Positions 7,103 to 14,220 of a DNA stretch of 16,197 nucleotides are shown here, piece after piece. The notes beneath the pieces were generated by a model. The model did no database searches. It had not been told where the DNA came from and worked only from the letters and a program-made list of their open reading frames with translations. Source of the stretch: Bacteroidia bacterium (GTDB lineage Bacteria > Bacteroidota > Bacteroidia > JAESSM01 > NORP286); NCBI GenBank assembly GCA_016764115.1, contig JAESSM010000041.1, forward strand, positions 1 to 16,197. The letters run 5' to 3'. Both the position numbers and the translations under genes were made by a program. Each line of letters starts with the position of its first letter. Position 1 is the stretch's first letter.

Positions 7103-8794
7103 TTAACTGAACATTAATTTAATCTTCTGCAGGATTTCTATAAACCAGGGTATTTTGATTTCCCAAGGTAGGCCCTTATCATATCTTTTTTGATCGTGAT
7201 TACGCCAAACTGATAAGATATTTGGTTCATGAAGTTTCCAAATTTCGCAATAGGCAGCATCTACCTTGGATGCGTCAATAATACAATTAACAGCTCTACG
7301 AGCTGCCTCATTTGCTCCTTCCATAGTAGCTAGGTCTGTATTTGTTCTCACGTAATCGGAAGCAAGGAACAAATTAGGAATACGCGTAAATGCATCTGGA
7401 CGTAAATACCATGTTCCAGTTGCATTGACCAATAAAGGTTCAAGATTAACTGCATCATGGGGTCGCATGTCATCAGGAATAATAATATCAGGATCCAGAA
7501 ACCAAGAATTGAGGTTGTCATCTTTTAAGATCTCTTTTCCATTGACATTTAAACTCTTTTTCAGTTGAGCCCATATCTCGTCCTTTATTTCTTCCCTTGT
7601 ACAATCTTTTGCACTTTTATTATAAAGGATTCCTGGGCCATCCCAGTTTGAAACATCTACTGATAAGATCCCATTAACTTTTCCATCACCGTGATCCGGA
7701 AAATCAAAATCTTTCCAAAACTGTTTTTGCGAAATGGAAGTAAGAGCCCAGGGAGTATCTATATATATCACATGCCCATGTATGATCTCAACATCCTCTT
7801 TAAGGTAGAATTGAATTCCGTTCATCCAGGCAACATGGGATCTAAGTTTTTGAATATTAGACAATGTAGGATCTTCCTCCAACATTTCATCAGAGATCAA
7901 ACCACTCATTACTTCTACGGGAAGCGCTGCTATATAATAGTCACCTGTTACTTCTAATGTTTCTGTCCCATTATTAATTGTAGCACTTTGTATTGCTCCG
8001 TCTTTACAGTTGATAGATTCTACTTTTGTATTCAGATGATAATGAACTCCCATTTCCTTCAAATACTTTAACCAGGGGTCAATCCAAACATCATTGGTAG
8101 GTCCGTTTAAAAGCCTGTCACTGCTAGAACCAATTTTCATCATATCAAAAATTAGCTGAAGAATAATATCTCCACCTGTTTTGGTACTTGCCTCAGTTGC
8201 TTTTGCAGCTACAAGTGTTCTTGTTAGACCGGTAGCGAGCAATGTCTTGTAATTTTCTGAAAAACGGTCTGCCTGAACATAATCCCACCAGCAAATTTTT
8301 TCGTATTCGTCAACCCTTCGATTTTCGCAACTGGTCATGATTTGCCACAATCGCTCTGCAAAAAAATCTTTTTCTTCTTTTGTAAACCCCACATCGGAAT
8401 CTTCAAAGGTGCTGATCATTGCTTTAAGGTCTTTCAAATTTCTTGGAAACCTCGTAACGATCTTGATTGGCGATTTGTCAAATCTTGCCATTTCACCTCT
8501 GGTAGCATCAACCAAATTGTCAAATACCCCAAGTGCCTGACCGTTGCAAGGAATCCTCTTCATGGTGTCAGTCACATGCCTATAGAATCCTGGAAAGAAT
8601 CTAAATCCGTGCTCACCTGGTAGATCTTTTCTGTTGTCCTTTCCTGAGTCAGGAACTTTTACACTGCGGGCTTTTCCTCCGGGAATACCCTTTAATTCAT
8701 AAACATGAACATCAAATCCACGCTCAATAAGTTCATGGGCTGCGCTGAGCCCGGCAACACCTCCTCCTAAAATAATTACTTTGTTTTTTATCAT
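7103..8794 (-). CDS. FAD-dependent oxidoreductase, amine oxidase / phytoene desaturase-like
   Basis: A 563-residue flavoenzyme. The N-terminus VIILGGGVAGLSAAHELIER is an ADP-binding GxGxxG (Gly10, Gly12, Gly15), with Glu33 ending the second strand and GIPGGKARS after it. GEHGFRFFPGFYRHV at 60-74 is the substrate-side loop typical of the group often annotated hydroxysqualene dehydroxylase or zeta-carotene-desaturase-like. NLFLASDYVRTNTDLATMEG at 474-493 is the C-terminal FAD-binding motif. Such enzymes desaturate or otherwise oxidise isoprenoids or amines using FAD; the substrate is not readable here. No signal peptide is present, but the PWFIEILQKIKLMFS tail is amphipathic and may contact membrane. 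It has its own promoter (8903-8932), a leader of roughly 100 nt, and the Pyr4-like membrane gene downstream on the same strand. A role in a terpenoid or membrane-lipid pathway is an inference. Confidence 0.83.
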   Translation of the reverse strand: MIKNKVIILGGGVAGLSAAHELIERGFDVHVYELKGIPGGKARSVKVPDSGKDNRKDLPGEHGFRFFPGFYRHVTDTMKRIPCNGQALGVFDNLVDATRGEMARFDKSPIKIVTRFPRNLKDLKAMISTFEDSDVGFTKEEKDFFAERLWQIMTSCENRRVDEYEKICWWDYVQADRFSENYKTLLATGLTRTLVAAKATEASTKTGGDIILQLIFDMMKIGSSSDRLLNGPTNDVWIDPWLKYLKEMGVHYHLNTKVESINCKDGAIQSATINNGTETLEVTGDYYIAALPVEVMSGLISDEMLEEDPTLSNIQKLRSHVAWMNGIQFYLKEDVEIIHGHVIYIDTPWALTSISQKQFWKDFDFPDHGDGKVNGILSVDVSNWDGPGILYNKSAKDCTREEIKDEIWAQLKKSLNVNGKEILKDDNLNSWFLDPDIIIPDDMRPHDAVNLEPLLVNATGTWYLRPDAFTRIPNLFLASDYVRTNTDLATMEGANEAARRAVNCIIDASKVDAAYCEIWKLHEPNILSVWRNHDQKRYDKGLPWEIKIPWFIEILQKIKLMFS

Positions 8795-8902
8795 GACACC
8801 TTTAATAAATGATGATTTAAGTTTTGATTATCAGATAGTTAACTGTGGTATTCCGGATTTAATGTTATCTGGTAAAATTTTTCCTGATAGGAAAATTCGG
8901 CA

Positions 8903-8932
8903 CAAAACTAAAAGAATGATCTAAATACACAA
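8903..8932 (-). promoter_or_regulatory. Bacteroidota-type promoter of the FAD oxidoreductase gene
   Basis: On the - strand a TTG (8932-8930) is followed after exactly 19 nt by TAGTTTTG (8910-8903). Both match the -33 TTG and -7 TAnnTTTG elements of the Bacteroidota housekeeping sigma factor at the standard spacing. Transcription would start about 100 nt upstream of the ATG whose complement ends at 8794. It is the only strict match to both elements that I found in the window. Confidence 0.6.
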
Positions 8933-8953
8933 GTCTGTGATATCCATCAAATT

Positions 8954-9241
8954 ATGCTAATTTTACTTGAAACGAATTTACTCTTGGAAGACAAAAATAA
9001 ACGGAACCTTTACTGGAGGCAGAACATACGATATCTTCTGATGTTATTGGGTGTATGGTTTTTGGTATCGTATGGGTGTGGAATATTATTTGTTGATGAG
9101 CTCGACAAAGTGAAGATTGGAGGGTTTAAACTTGGATTTTGGTTTGCTCAGCAGGGTTCAATTTATGTTTTCGTGCTATTGATATTCATTTATGTTTATC
9201 TGATGAACAAATTGGATAAGAAGTTTGATGTAGAAGAATGA
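8954..9241 (+). CDS. DUF4212 protein, small subunit of a sodium/solute symporter
   Basis: A 95-residue protein with two membrane helices (about 28-47 and 67-84). The blocks NLYWRQNIRYLLMLLGVWF and GGFKLGFWFAQQGSIYVFVL are the signature of DUF4212, the small partner that accompanies VC_2705-type sodium:solute symporters. The next gene on the same strand is that symporter, so the two form one transporter in the inner membrane. The ATG at 8954 adds a hydrophobic MLILLETNLL stretch not typical of the family; a TTG at 8984 would give MEDKNKRNLYWRQN, which looks more like family members. The true start may therefore be 8984. The intergenic region to the symporter is long (195 nt) and contains a REP-like palindrome. 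Confidence 0.85.
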   Translation: MLILLETNLLLEDKNKRNLYWRQNIRYLLMLLGVWFLVSYGCGILFVDELDKVKIGGFKLGFWFAQQGSIYVFVLLIFIYVYLMNKLDKKFDVEE

Positions 9242-9290
9242 AATACTCAAAACTAACTCGTTAATCAATTAAAAACTTAACTAATTGAAA

Positions 9291-9348
9291 GTCAGATTGA
9301 GCGAAGTCGAAATCTGCCGGCCTATGTTTCGACTCCGCTCAACATGAC
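9291..9348. repeat. REP-like palindromic repeat between the two symporter genes
   Basis: The arms TTGAGCGAAGTCGAAA (9297-9312) and TTTCGACTCCGCTCAA (9327-9342) are complementary at 15 of 16 positions around a 14-nt loop. Extending outward to 9291 and 9348 gives 22-bp arms with three mismatches. Elements with a GAGCGAAGTCGAAA core are very common intergenic repeats in Bacteroidota genomes, often REP-like. As RNA it is a strong hairpin that could lower expression of the downstream subunit or protect the upstream message. Confidence 0.75.
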
Positions 9349-9436
9349 CTTGATTTTCAGCAATATAAAAGTTCAAATGATCAATAGTAAAAACCAACAA
9401 CTCATAACTAATTACCCATAACTCATAACTCCCAAA

Positions 9437-11113
9437 GTGGATATTCAAACCTGGACATTTATTATTGTCGGATTGAGCTTTGCGTTGTACATCGGCATTG
9501 CGATTTGGTCAAGAGCAACTTCCACAAAGGAGTTTTATGTAGCAGGCTCAGAAGTTTCTCCATTAGCTAATGGAATAGCTACTGCCGCTGATTGGATGTC
9601 GGCAGCTTCATTTATTTCTATGGCGGGGCTAATTTCATTTCTTGGAAGAGATGGATCTGTATATTTAATGGGCTGGACAGGGGGATATGTGTTGCTTGCA
9701 TTGTTGTTGGCACCATATCTACGGAAGTTTGGAAAATTTACTGTTCCCGATTTTATCGGGGATAGATATTACTCGCAAACAGCAAGGGTAGTTGCTGTAG
9801 TTTGCGCAATTTTCATATCGTTTACATATGTAGCCGGCCAAATGAGGGGAGTAGGGATAGTCTTCTCAAGGTTTTTAAGTGTAGATATCAATACCGGGGT
9901 GCTTATTGGAATGGCTATTGTTTTCTTTTATGCTGTATTAGGCGGTATGAAAGGGATAACTTATACACAGGTTGCTCAATACTGTGTCTTGATATTTGCG
10001 TATTTAGTTCCGGCTATTTTTATCTCCATTATGATGACTGGAAACCCAATTCCACAATTGGGATTTGGCGGAGATCTGGTCAATGAACCTGGAGTCTCAT
10101 TGTTAGATAAATTGGATGGCCTGGGTACCGCACTCGGGTTTACAGCTTATACTCAGGGCAATAAGCCAATGATAGATGTGTTTTTTATTACTGCAGCGCT
10201 GATGGTAGGCACCGCAGGATTACCTCATGTTATTGTAAGATTTTTTACAGTTCCAAAAGTTAGGGATGCAAGGAAGTCTGCTGGATATGCATTGGTGTTT
10301 ATTGCTATTCTTTATACCACGGCTCCAGCTATCGCAGTTTTTGCAAGAACAAACTTAATTCAATCGGTTAGTGAAAAATCATACAATGAAGTACCGAGTT
10401 GGTTTAAAAATTGGGAAACCACCGGACTGGTGGAGTTTAAAGATAAAAATGGGGATGGTAAGATTCAATACGTGCAAAATCCTGAGATCAATGAACTCAA
10501 AATTGATCCTGATATCATTGTTTTGGCAAATCCTGAGATTGCCAAATTGCCCAACTGGGTGATAGGGTTGGTAGCTGCGGGAGGTCTTGCTGCGGCACTT
10601 TCTACAGCCGCAGGATTGTTATTGGTTATTTCTACATCTATTGCCCATGATCTATTGAAGAAAACATTTAGGCCAGAGATCTCAGAAAAAGGAGAGTTAA
10701 GAGCAGCCAGAATCGCGGCAGCTTGTGCCATATTTGTTGCGGGATATTTTGGAATTAACCCTCCCGGTTTTGTGGCGCAAGTTGTTGCATTTGCTTTTGG
10801 TTTAGCTGCAGCCAGTTTTTTCCCAGCCATCTTAATGGGAATTTTCTCAAAAAAAATGAACAAAGAAGGTGCAATTACAGGTATGTTGGTGGGACTAGTA
10901 TTTACTGCAGGTTACATTATCTATTTCAAATTTGTAAACCCTCAAGCTAATAATGCAGATAACTGGCTATTTGGAATTTCTCCTGAAGGTATCGGAACAT
11001 TGGGTATGATATTGAACTTCGCAACAGCTATTATCATTTCTAAATTTTCTAATGATCCACCCCTGGAAGTTCAGGAAATGGTGGAGAACATTCGGGTGCC
11101 TAAATCGGACTAA
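9437..11113 (+). CDS. sodium:solute symporter, VC_2705/acetate-permease-like large subunit
   Basis: A 558-residue SSS-family transporter with about 13 membrane helices. Hallmarks are KEFYVAGSEVSPLANGIATA, ADWMSAASFISMAG (residues 51-64), FTYVAGQMRGVG, GGMKGITYTQVAQY and GLAAALSTAAGLLLVIS. It imports a small organic anion with sodium; acetate is the usual annotation for relatives but the substrate is not shown. A non-membrane segment near residues 305-370 contains DKNGDGKIQY (336-345), an EF-hand-like calcium loop. The start is GTG at 9437: an in-frame TAA lies 15 nt upstream, and the resulting MDIQTWTFIIVGLSFALYIG is the conserved family N-terminus. The DUF4212 gene upstream encodes its small subunit. 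The last 40 nt of coding sequence recur, 36/40 identical, at 12855-12894 (see remnant). Confidence 0.93.
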   Translation: MDIQTWTFIIVGLSFALYIGIAIWSRATSTKEFYVAGSEVSPLANGIATAADWMSAASFISMAGLISFLGRDGSVYLMGWTGGYVLLALLLAPYLRKFGKFTVPDFIGDRYYSQTARVVAVVCAIFISFTYVAGQMRGVGIVFSRFLSVDINTGVLIGMAIVFFYAVLGGMKGITYTQVAQYCVLIFAYLVPAIFISIMMTGNPIPQLGFGGDLVNEPGVSLLDKLDGLGTALGFTAYTQGNKPMIDVFFITAALMVGTAGLPHVIVRFFTVPKVRDARKSAGYALVFIAILYTTAPAIAVFARTNLIQSVSEKSYNEVPSWFKNWETTGLVEFKDKNGDGKIQYVQNPEINELKIDPDIIVLANPEIAKLPNWVIGLVAAGGLAAALSTAAGLLLVISTSIAHDLLKKTFRPEISEKGELRAARIAAACAIFVAGYFGINPPGFVAQVVAFAFGLAAASFFPAILMGIFSKKMNKEGAITGMLVGLVFTAGYIIYFKFVNPQANNADNWLFGISPEGIGTLGMILNFATAIIISKFSNDPPLEVQEMVENIRVPKSD

Positions 11114-11157
11114 TATTATTATATTCGAATTGATAAGATTAAAAATTCAAATTTAAA

Positions 11158-12747
11158 ATGAAGAAAGGCGATATACTTTTTATATTAATTTGCCTGACCC
11201 AGTTGGGGTATTCTCAATCTTTACAATTTGGGCCAAAACATAAAACCTCGGAAATAAAAGGTGGTATTGTGGAGCAAGCGGTTACAGATTCTAATGGGTT
11301 TAGTTATTTATTGTTGACTTATGACACTGAATACATGAATAATAATATAGGCATTGCTAAATTCAATAAGGGTTTAAAATTATTGGAACATGCTTATCTA
11401 ACGTTCGAAAATACTCGAATGAATATAAAAAGAAGTTTTGTTTTTAACAATATGATATATGTTCATACTTCATTATTGAATTATGGAATGCTGATACCCG
11501 CTGCTGAATATTATTATGCAGAATACTTAGTAATTTTTGATCTGAATGGAAAATACAAAAAGCAAACGGAGTTAATTAAAATAACGAAAAATCTAGGATC
11601 TTCCAATGACTATATATCTTCGATCACGATGTTACCGAATCAAGAAAGTTTTTTTTATGTTATATACAACAAATCCTATTCTCCAATTGATGTAACTTAT
11701 AAGGCATACGATGGTTTATTTAAGGAGTTTTGGAGCTATAATATAGAATATGATTATAAGTATAAAGTATTTAAGAAGCATGAACCGTCAGTAATTGGCG
11801 ACAATTTAATTGTATTGCTTGAAATAGAAAAGCATAAAAAGGAGCGAGTAAAAGGTGAAAATTATAATAATTTCATTGTTTATATCCAGCCTATTAACAG
11901 TGCGAACAAAATACTTAAATCATTAGAACTTCAGTATGATAAGTATGTAAGTCAATTGCAAGTGGTAAGGGGTTTGAATGAGTTGGAGGAAGAAGTAGAA
12001 ATATATGGAACCTATAACATTCCTTATGCAAGTAAAGGTATTGTAATTACTACACTTAGTATTGCGAATTTAACTTATAATTCAAAATATACAGAAATAG
12101 CATCCAAAGTCGTAGATCAATTACCAGATTCAAGAAAGGTTTATAAAAAGCGAGATGGCATTGAACATTATGACATTATGAATATTGGAATTATTGATGA
12201 ACATTATTTTCTGATTTTAGAAAAAAATTTAAATCAAACTGGCAGTAGTATGTTTTCGAATTATTCGGTTTCACCAATGGGAGCAGGTGGCCCAGGAATG
12301 ACCATTTACTATACCGGTGGTGGTGAGGTAAGCGGATTTTCAGGAGAAATAATAGTATTAAAATTTAATAATAAAAGAGAGATGGAATGGTTCAAAGTAA
12401 TACCCAAAAGACAAACTGTTTACGCATACCAAAGAAACGATATGCTATCACATAGAATGTTGGCCTCGAAAGACAATTTGTACTTTGTGTACCAAATAAT
12501 TGAAAGTGATAAGGATCTTGAAAGTGGAACTGATGATTTATCAGCTGATGTTGATGAATGCAAAATGAAGATTACAAAATTAACCCCCGATGGAAAACTA
12601 AGTAGCATTTATTTAACTCCTCATACAGATCAAGATATCAAAGATAAAAAACTGTTATACACATATATTCAAAAAGGCAGTAAAAACATATTTTATGCAA
12701 CTTCAGGCAGGATATCTTTTAGATTAATAAAACTTAACAGAAGGTGA
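11158..12747 (+). CDS. secreted protein of unknown function, 529 aa
   Basis: The protein begins with a clear signal peptide (MKKGDILFILICLTQLGYSQ), so it is exported to the periplasm or beyond. I recognise no domain. The mature chain is rich in Tyr, Asn, Lys and Ile, and alternates short hydrophobic strands with polar turns (for example AKFNKGLKLLEHAYLTF, YLVIFDLNGKYKK, EIIVLKFNNKREMEWFKVI, MKITKLTPDGKLSSIYL). This pattern suggests a beta-propeller or similar beta-repeat fold. A glycine-rich patch near residues 372-397 (SPMGAGGPGM, TGGGEVSGFSGE) interrupts it. There is no lipobox, and no C-terminal sorting domain of the Por type is obvious. It sits 44 nt after the symporter stop, and a hairpin terminator candidate follows, so it may be co-transcribed with the symporter. 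It lies between the intact symporter 3' end and a second diverged copy of that 3' end. Confidence 0.75.
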   Translation: MKKGDILFILICLTQLGYSQSLQFGPKHKTSEIKGGIVEQAVTDSNGFSYLLLTYDTEYMNNNIGIAKFNKGLKLLEHAYLTFENTRMNIKRSFVFNNMIYVHTSLLNYGMLIPAAEYYYAEYLVIFDLNGKYKKQTELIKITKNLGSSNDYISSITMLPNQESFFYVIYNKSYSPIDVTYKAYDGLFKEFWSYNIEYDYKYKVFKKHEPSVIGDNLIVLLEIEKHKKERVKGENYNNFIVYIQPINSANKILKSLELQYDKYVSQLQVVRGLNELEEEVEIYGTYNIPYASKGIVITTLSIANLTYNSKYTEIASKVVDQLPDSRKVYKKRDGIEHYDIMNIGIIDEHYFLILEKNLNQTGSSMFSNYSVSPMGAGGPGMTIYYTGGGEVSGFSGEIIVLKFNNKREMEWFKVIPKRQTVYAYQRNDMLSHRMLASKDNLYFVYQIIESDKDLESGTDDLSADVDECKMKITKLTPDGKLSSIYLTPHTDQDIKDKKLLYTYIQKGSKNIFYATSGRISFRLIKLNRR

Positions 12748-12776
12748 GTAATTGCTAGATAAGTCGAGTTCGTAGC

Positions 12777-12802
12777 TTGGTAGCAAACTGCCAACTTTTC
12801 TT
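12777..12802 (+). terminator. possible rho-independent terminator after the 529-aa gene
   Basis: TTGGTAG (12777-12783) pairs with CTGCCAA (12788-12794), with one G-U pair and a CAAA loop, followed by CTTTTCTT. It begins 30 nt after the stop codon. The T-run is interrupted, so termination is plausible but not certain. Confidence 0.4.
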
Positions 12803-12842
12803 AAGATCGGCTGTGTACTTAACTGGAATGGTTCCGAGCAAA

Positions 12843-12896
12843 TAATCACCTCAAGAAGTTCAAGAAATTGTGGAGAGCATTCGGGTACCTAAATGA
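12843..12896 (+). pseudogene. fossil 3' end of a second sodium:solute symporter gene
   Basis: Bases 12855-12894 match the last codons of the symporter gene (11066-11105) at 36 of 40 positions. Read in frame from 12846 they give SPQEVQEIVESIRVPK and then TGA, compared with PPLEVQEMVENIRVPKSD at the end of the intact gene. Two of the four differences are silent. Just upstream the frame is broken by a TAA (12843-12845), and similarity fades after what looks like a one-base deletion. The TGA overlaps the ATG of the GNAT gene. This is best explained as the remnant of a paralogous symporter that was deleted or displaced. Confidence 0.75.
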
Positions 12897-13384
12897 TGAT
12901 TGAGTTTAAAAACATAAAGTTATTCGAACCTGGTATTTTCCAAACAATAGTTAAATCTTGTTACAATGATTTTCTAAAATCTTTTCCTGACGAAAAAGAA
13001 AACTTCTATAATCAATGGGAACAAGAGGATAAGGATGTTTTTGAAAATCTTGATACAATCGGTCAATGTACCTTTATTACATGTATAGATGATACACCAG
13101 TGGGATGTTGGAGCTATGACCCCAGGCAACATCCTATTGGTATTATTGGCCAAAATTGCATTCTACCACAATACCAAAATAAAGGGTACGGTGAGAGACA
13201 AATTCAAGCAATTATTGAGATATTCAAAAAGCAAAATTATAAGGAAATTAAAGTAAGTACCGGAGATAATGAATTTTTTTTACCGGCACAACGAATTTAT
13301 GAGAAATGTGGATTTGTAAAAATTGGATTTTCAAAAGGAGAACTTTTTGATTTAATTGAGTTCAAGAAACGATTACAACATTAG
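12893..13384 (+). CDS. GNAT-family N-acetyltransferase
   Basis: A 163-residue GNAT enzyme that transfers an acetyl group from acetyl-CoA to an amine. Motif A is INCILPQYQNKGYGERQIQA-like, with the pyrophosphate-binding QNKGYG at 95-100 after the CILP strand. Motif B is FLPAQRIYEKCGFVKIG (129-145), the usual AxRxYEKxGF helix-strand. The N-terminal half has DDTPVGCWSYD, the beta-hairpin before motif A. The substrate is unknown. Two adjacent ATGs (12893 and 12896) are possible starts; the first overlaps the TGA of the symporter remnant. A hairpin terminator candidate lies 38 nt after the stop. Single GNAT genes of this kind are frequent in accessory regions, which agrees with the surroundings. 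Confidence 0.87.
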   Translation: MMIEFKNIKLFEPGIFQTIVKSCYNDFLKSFPDEKENFYNQWEQEDKDVFENLDTIGQCTFITCIDDTPVGCWSYDPRQHPIGIIGQNCILPQYQNKGYGERQIQAIIEIFKKQNYKEIKVSTGDNEFFLPAQRIYEKCGFVKIGFSKGELFDLIEFKKRLQH

Positions 13385-13422
13385 CTCTGAAAACGTTATT
13401 CCTCTTTGTCTAAAAATATAAC

Positions 13423-13451
13423 AAATGAGGATTCAATATAATCTCATTTTT
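13423..13451 (+). terminator. rho-independent terminator candidate after the GNAT gene
   Basis: AAATGAG plus ATT (13423-13433, one bulged G) pairs with AAT plus CTCATTT (13440-13449) around a CAATAT loop, and the 3' arm runs into a T-run. The A-rich 5' side and T-rich 3' side also suit a terminator. It is 38 nt beyond the stop codon. Confidence 0.5.
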
Positions 13452-13477
13452 AGTTATAAAACCCTCTATAATGACTG

Positions 13478-13570
13478 AAAAATGTTATTGTAAATTAATA
13501 TTGGTAACGGTATTTTTATCCAACTTTATATAGTGAGTAAAGGACATATGTCCTTTATTCCTATGTTGGC
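13478..13570 (+). repeat. hairpin repeat A, attC-like, upstream of the lipoprotein gene
   Basis: This stretch aligns without gaps, at about 73% identity (68/93 by hand), to 14221-14313 (repeat B). Its 3' half is a long hairpin. CCAAC (13520-13524) pairs with GTTGG (13565-13569), ATAG (13530-13533) with CTAT (13561-13564), and the core 13538-13557 is a perfect 20-bp palindrome centred on ACATATGT. Unpaired TTTAT and TGAG lie on the left arm and TTC on the right. Complementary AAC/GTT end boxes, an asymmetric stem with unpaired bases and a position just upstream of a gene resemble integron attC sites. The end box GTTGGCA departs from the GTTRRRY consensus. Confidence 0.7.
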
Positions 13571-13600
13571 AAACATTTAATCAAAATAAACCATAATCAA

Positions 13601-14095
13601 ATGAAAAATATCACACTTATTGCCCTGCTAACTTTGATATTCAGTTGTTCTACCGATATAAATGAAAAAGAGACCAGCCAATCCAAAAATGTTCCCGAAA
13701 TGAGGGGAAAAGAGACCAACCAATCTAATATTGTTACCAACTTTCTATATGATGTAACAAGTTTGGAAAATGAAGAAAGCAAAAACCCTATTATTAAGTT
13801 TCAAGAAATAGCGAACACTATAGCTGAAAAAGTAATTCTGATAAATAAAGAAAATATTGAATACTTTTTAACTGAAGCCATAGAATATAAATATTGTGTA
13901 ATAACGACTGGAGATCACACTATTGTTAAAATAGAAGATTTCAACAATTGTAAACAATCCGGTTCTTGGGCTGCATGCATGCCTTATGCAGAAGGATATA
14001 TAAAAAAAGGAAAATTAATATTTGAAAAAGATTATAGCAATAATATTATTGGCAGACCTGACTCACAAAAAAGAACGGCTTATCTATTTAATTGA
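13601..14095 (+). CDS. small lipoprotein of unknown function
   Basis: A 164-residue protein with a lipoprotein signal: MKNITLIALLTLIFSC, with a lipobox ending at Cys16, so the mature protein is lipid-anchored. After the cysteine comes a polar linker containing two copies of a 14-residue unit (KETSQSKN... and KETNQSNI...) encoded by a DNA direct repeat. The rest is a mixed domain with Cys98, Cys117 and Cys125 (YKYCVITT, NNCKQSGSWAACMPYAEGY), which could form a disulfide in the periplasm. I do not recognise a family. The gene starts 30 nt after the GTTGGC box of hairpin repeat A and is followed by a REP-like palindrome and then repeat B, so it occupies a unit of its own. Its low GC content and isolated position agree with acquired DNA. 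Confidence 0.7.
   Translation: MKNITLIALLTLIFSCSTDINEKETSQSKNVPEMRGKETNQSNIVTNFLYDVTSLENEESKNPIIKFQEIANTIAEKVILINKENIEYFLTEAIEYKYCVITTGDHTIVKIEDFNNCKQSGSWAACMPYAEGYIKKGKLIFEKDYSNNIIGRPDSQKRTAYLFN
13666..13735 (+). repeat. 42-bp-period internal direct repeat in the lipoprotein gene
   Basis: A 28-bp unit beginning AAAAGAGACCA at 13666-13693 recurs at 13708-13735 with four differences, a period of 42 bp (14 codons). It encodes the KETxQSxx linker just after the lipobox and probably arose by recent slippage or duplication. Confidence 0.7.
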
Positions 14096-14134
14096 CTAAT
14101 TCTAAATGAATATTGATTGAATACCCTCACTATC

Positions 14135-14183
14135 GCGCATTTGTAATGCGTGCTAATTCAGGTCACGCATTACAAATGTGCGC
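14135..14183. repeat. REP-like palindrome between lipoprotein and serine hydrolase genes
   Basis: CATTTGTAATGCGTG (14138-14152) is perfectly complementary to CACGCATTACAAATG (14164-14178) around an 11-nt loop. GCG (14135-14137) and CGC (14181-14183) extend the stem past a two-base bulge. The sharp GC-rich ends and isolated intergenic position resemble REP elements mobilised by RAYT transposases; no such transposase is in the window. As RNA it could also end the lipoprotein transcript. Confidence 0.7.
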
Positions 14184-14220
14184 CAGCATAGAACTCTATA
14201 TAATGGCCTGACCCGTCCTA

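Noticed and set aside
8337..8623. Overlapping + strand frames inside the FAD oxidoreductase gene
   Set aside because: Two frames open at the same place on the antisense strand of a well-supported enzyme; both are shadows.
9361..9430. Short direct repeats of CATAACT/CATAACTC before the symporter as a possible CRISPR or iteron array
   Set aside because: Units are only 7-8 bp, irregularly spaced and low complexity; no repeat-spacer pattern is present anywhere in the window.
10465..10863. 132-codon open frame on the - strand inside the symporter gene
   Set aside because: It is antisense to a strongly conserved membrane segment, Ala/Pro/Asn-rich as expected from the complement of membrane codons, and has no family features.
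13488..13518. Possible TTG-N20-TATTTTTA promoter in repeat A
   Set aside because: The last base of the -7 box is wrong, and the aligned box in repeat B (CACTTTTA) does not preserve the consensus, so I did not call it.
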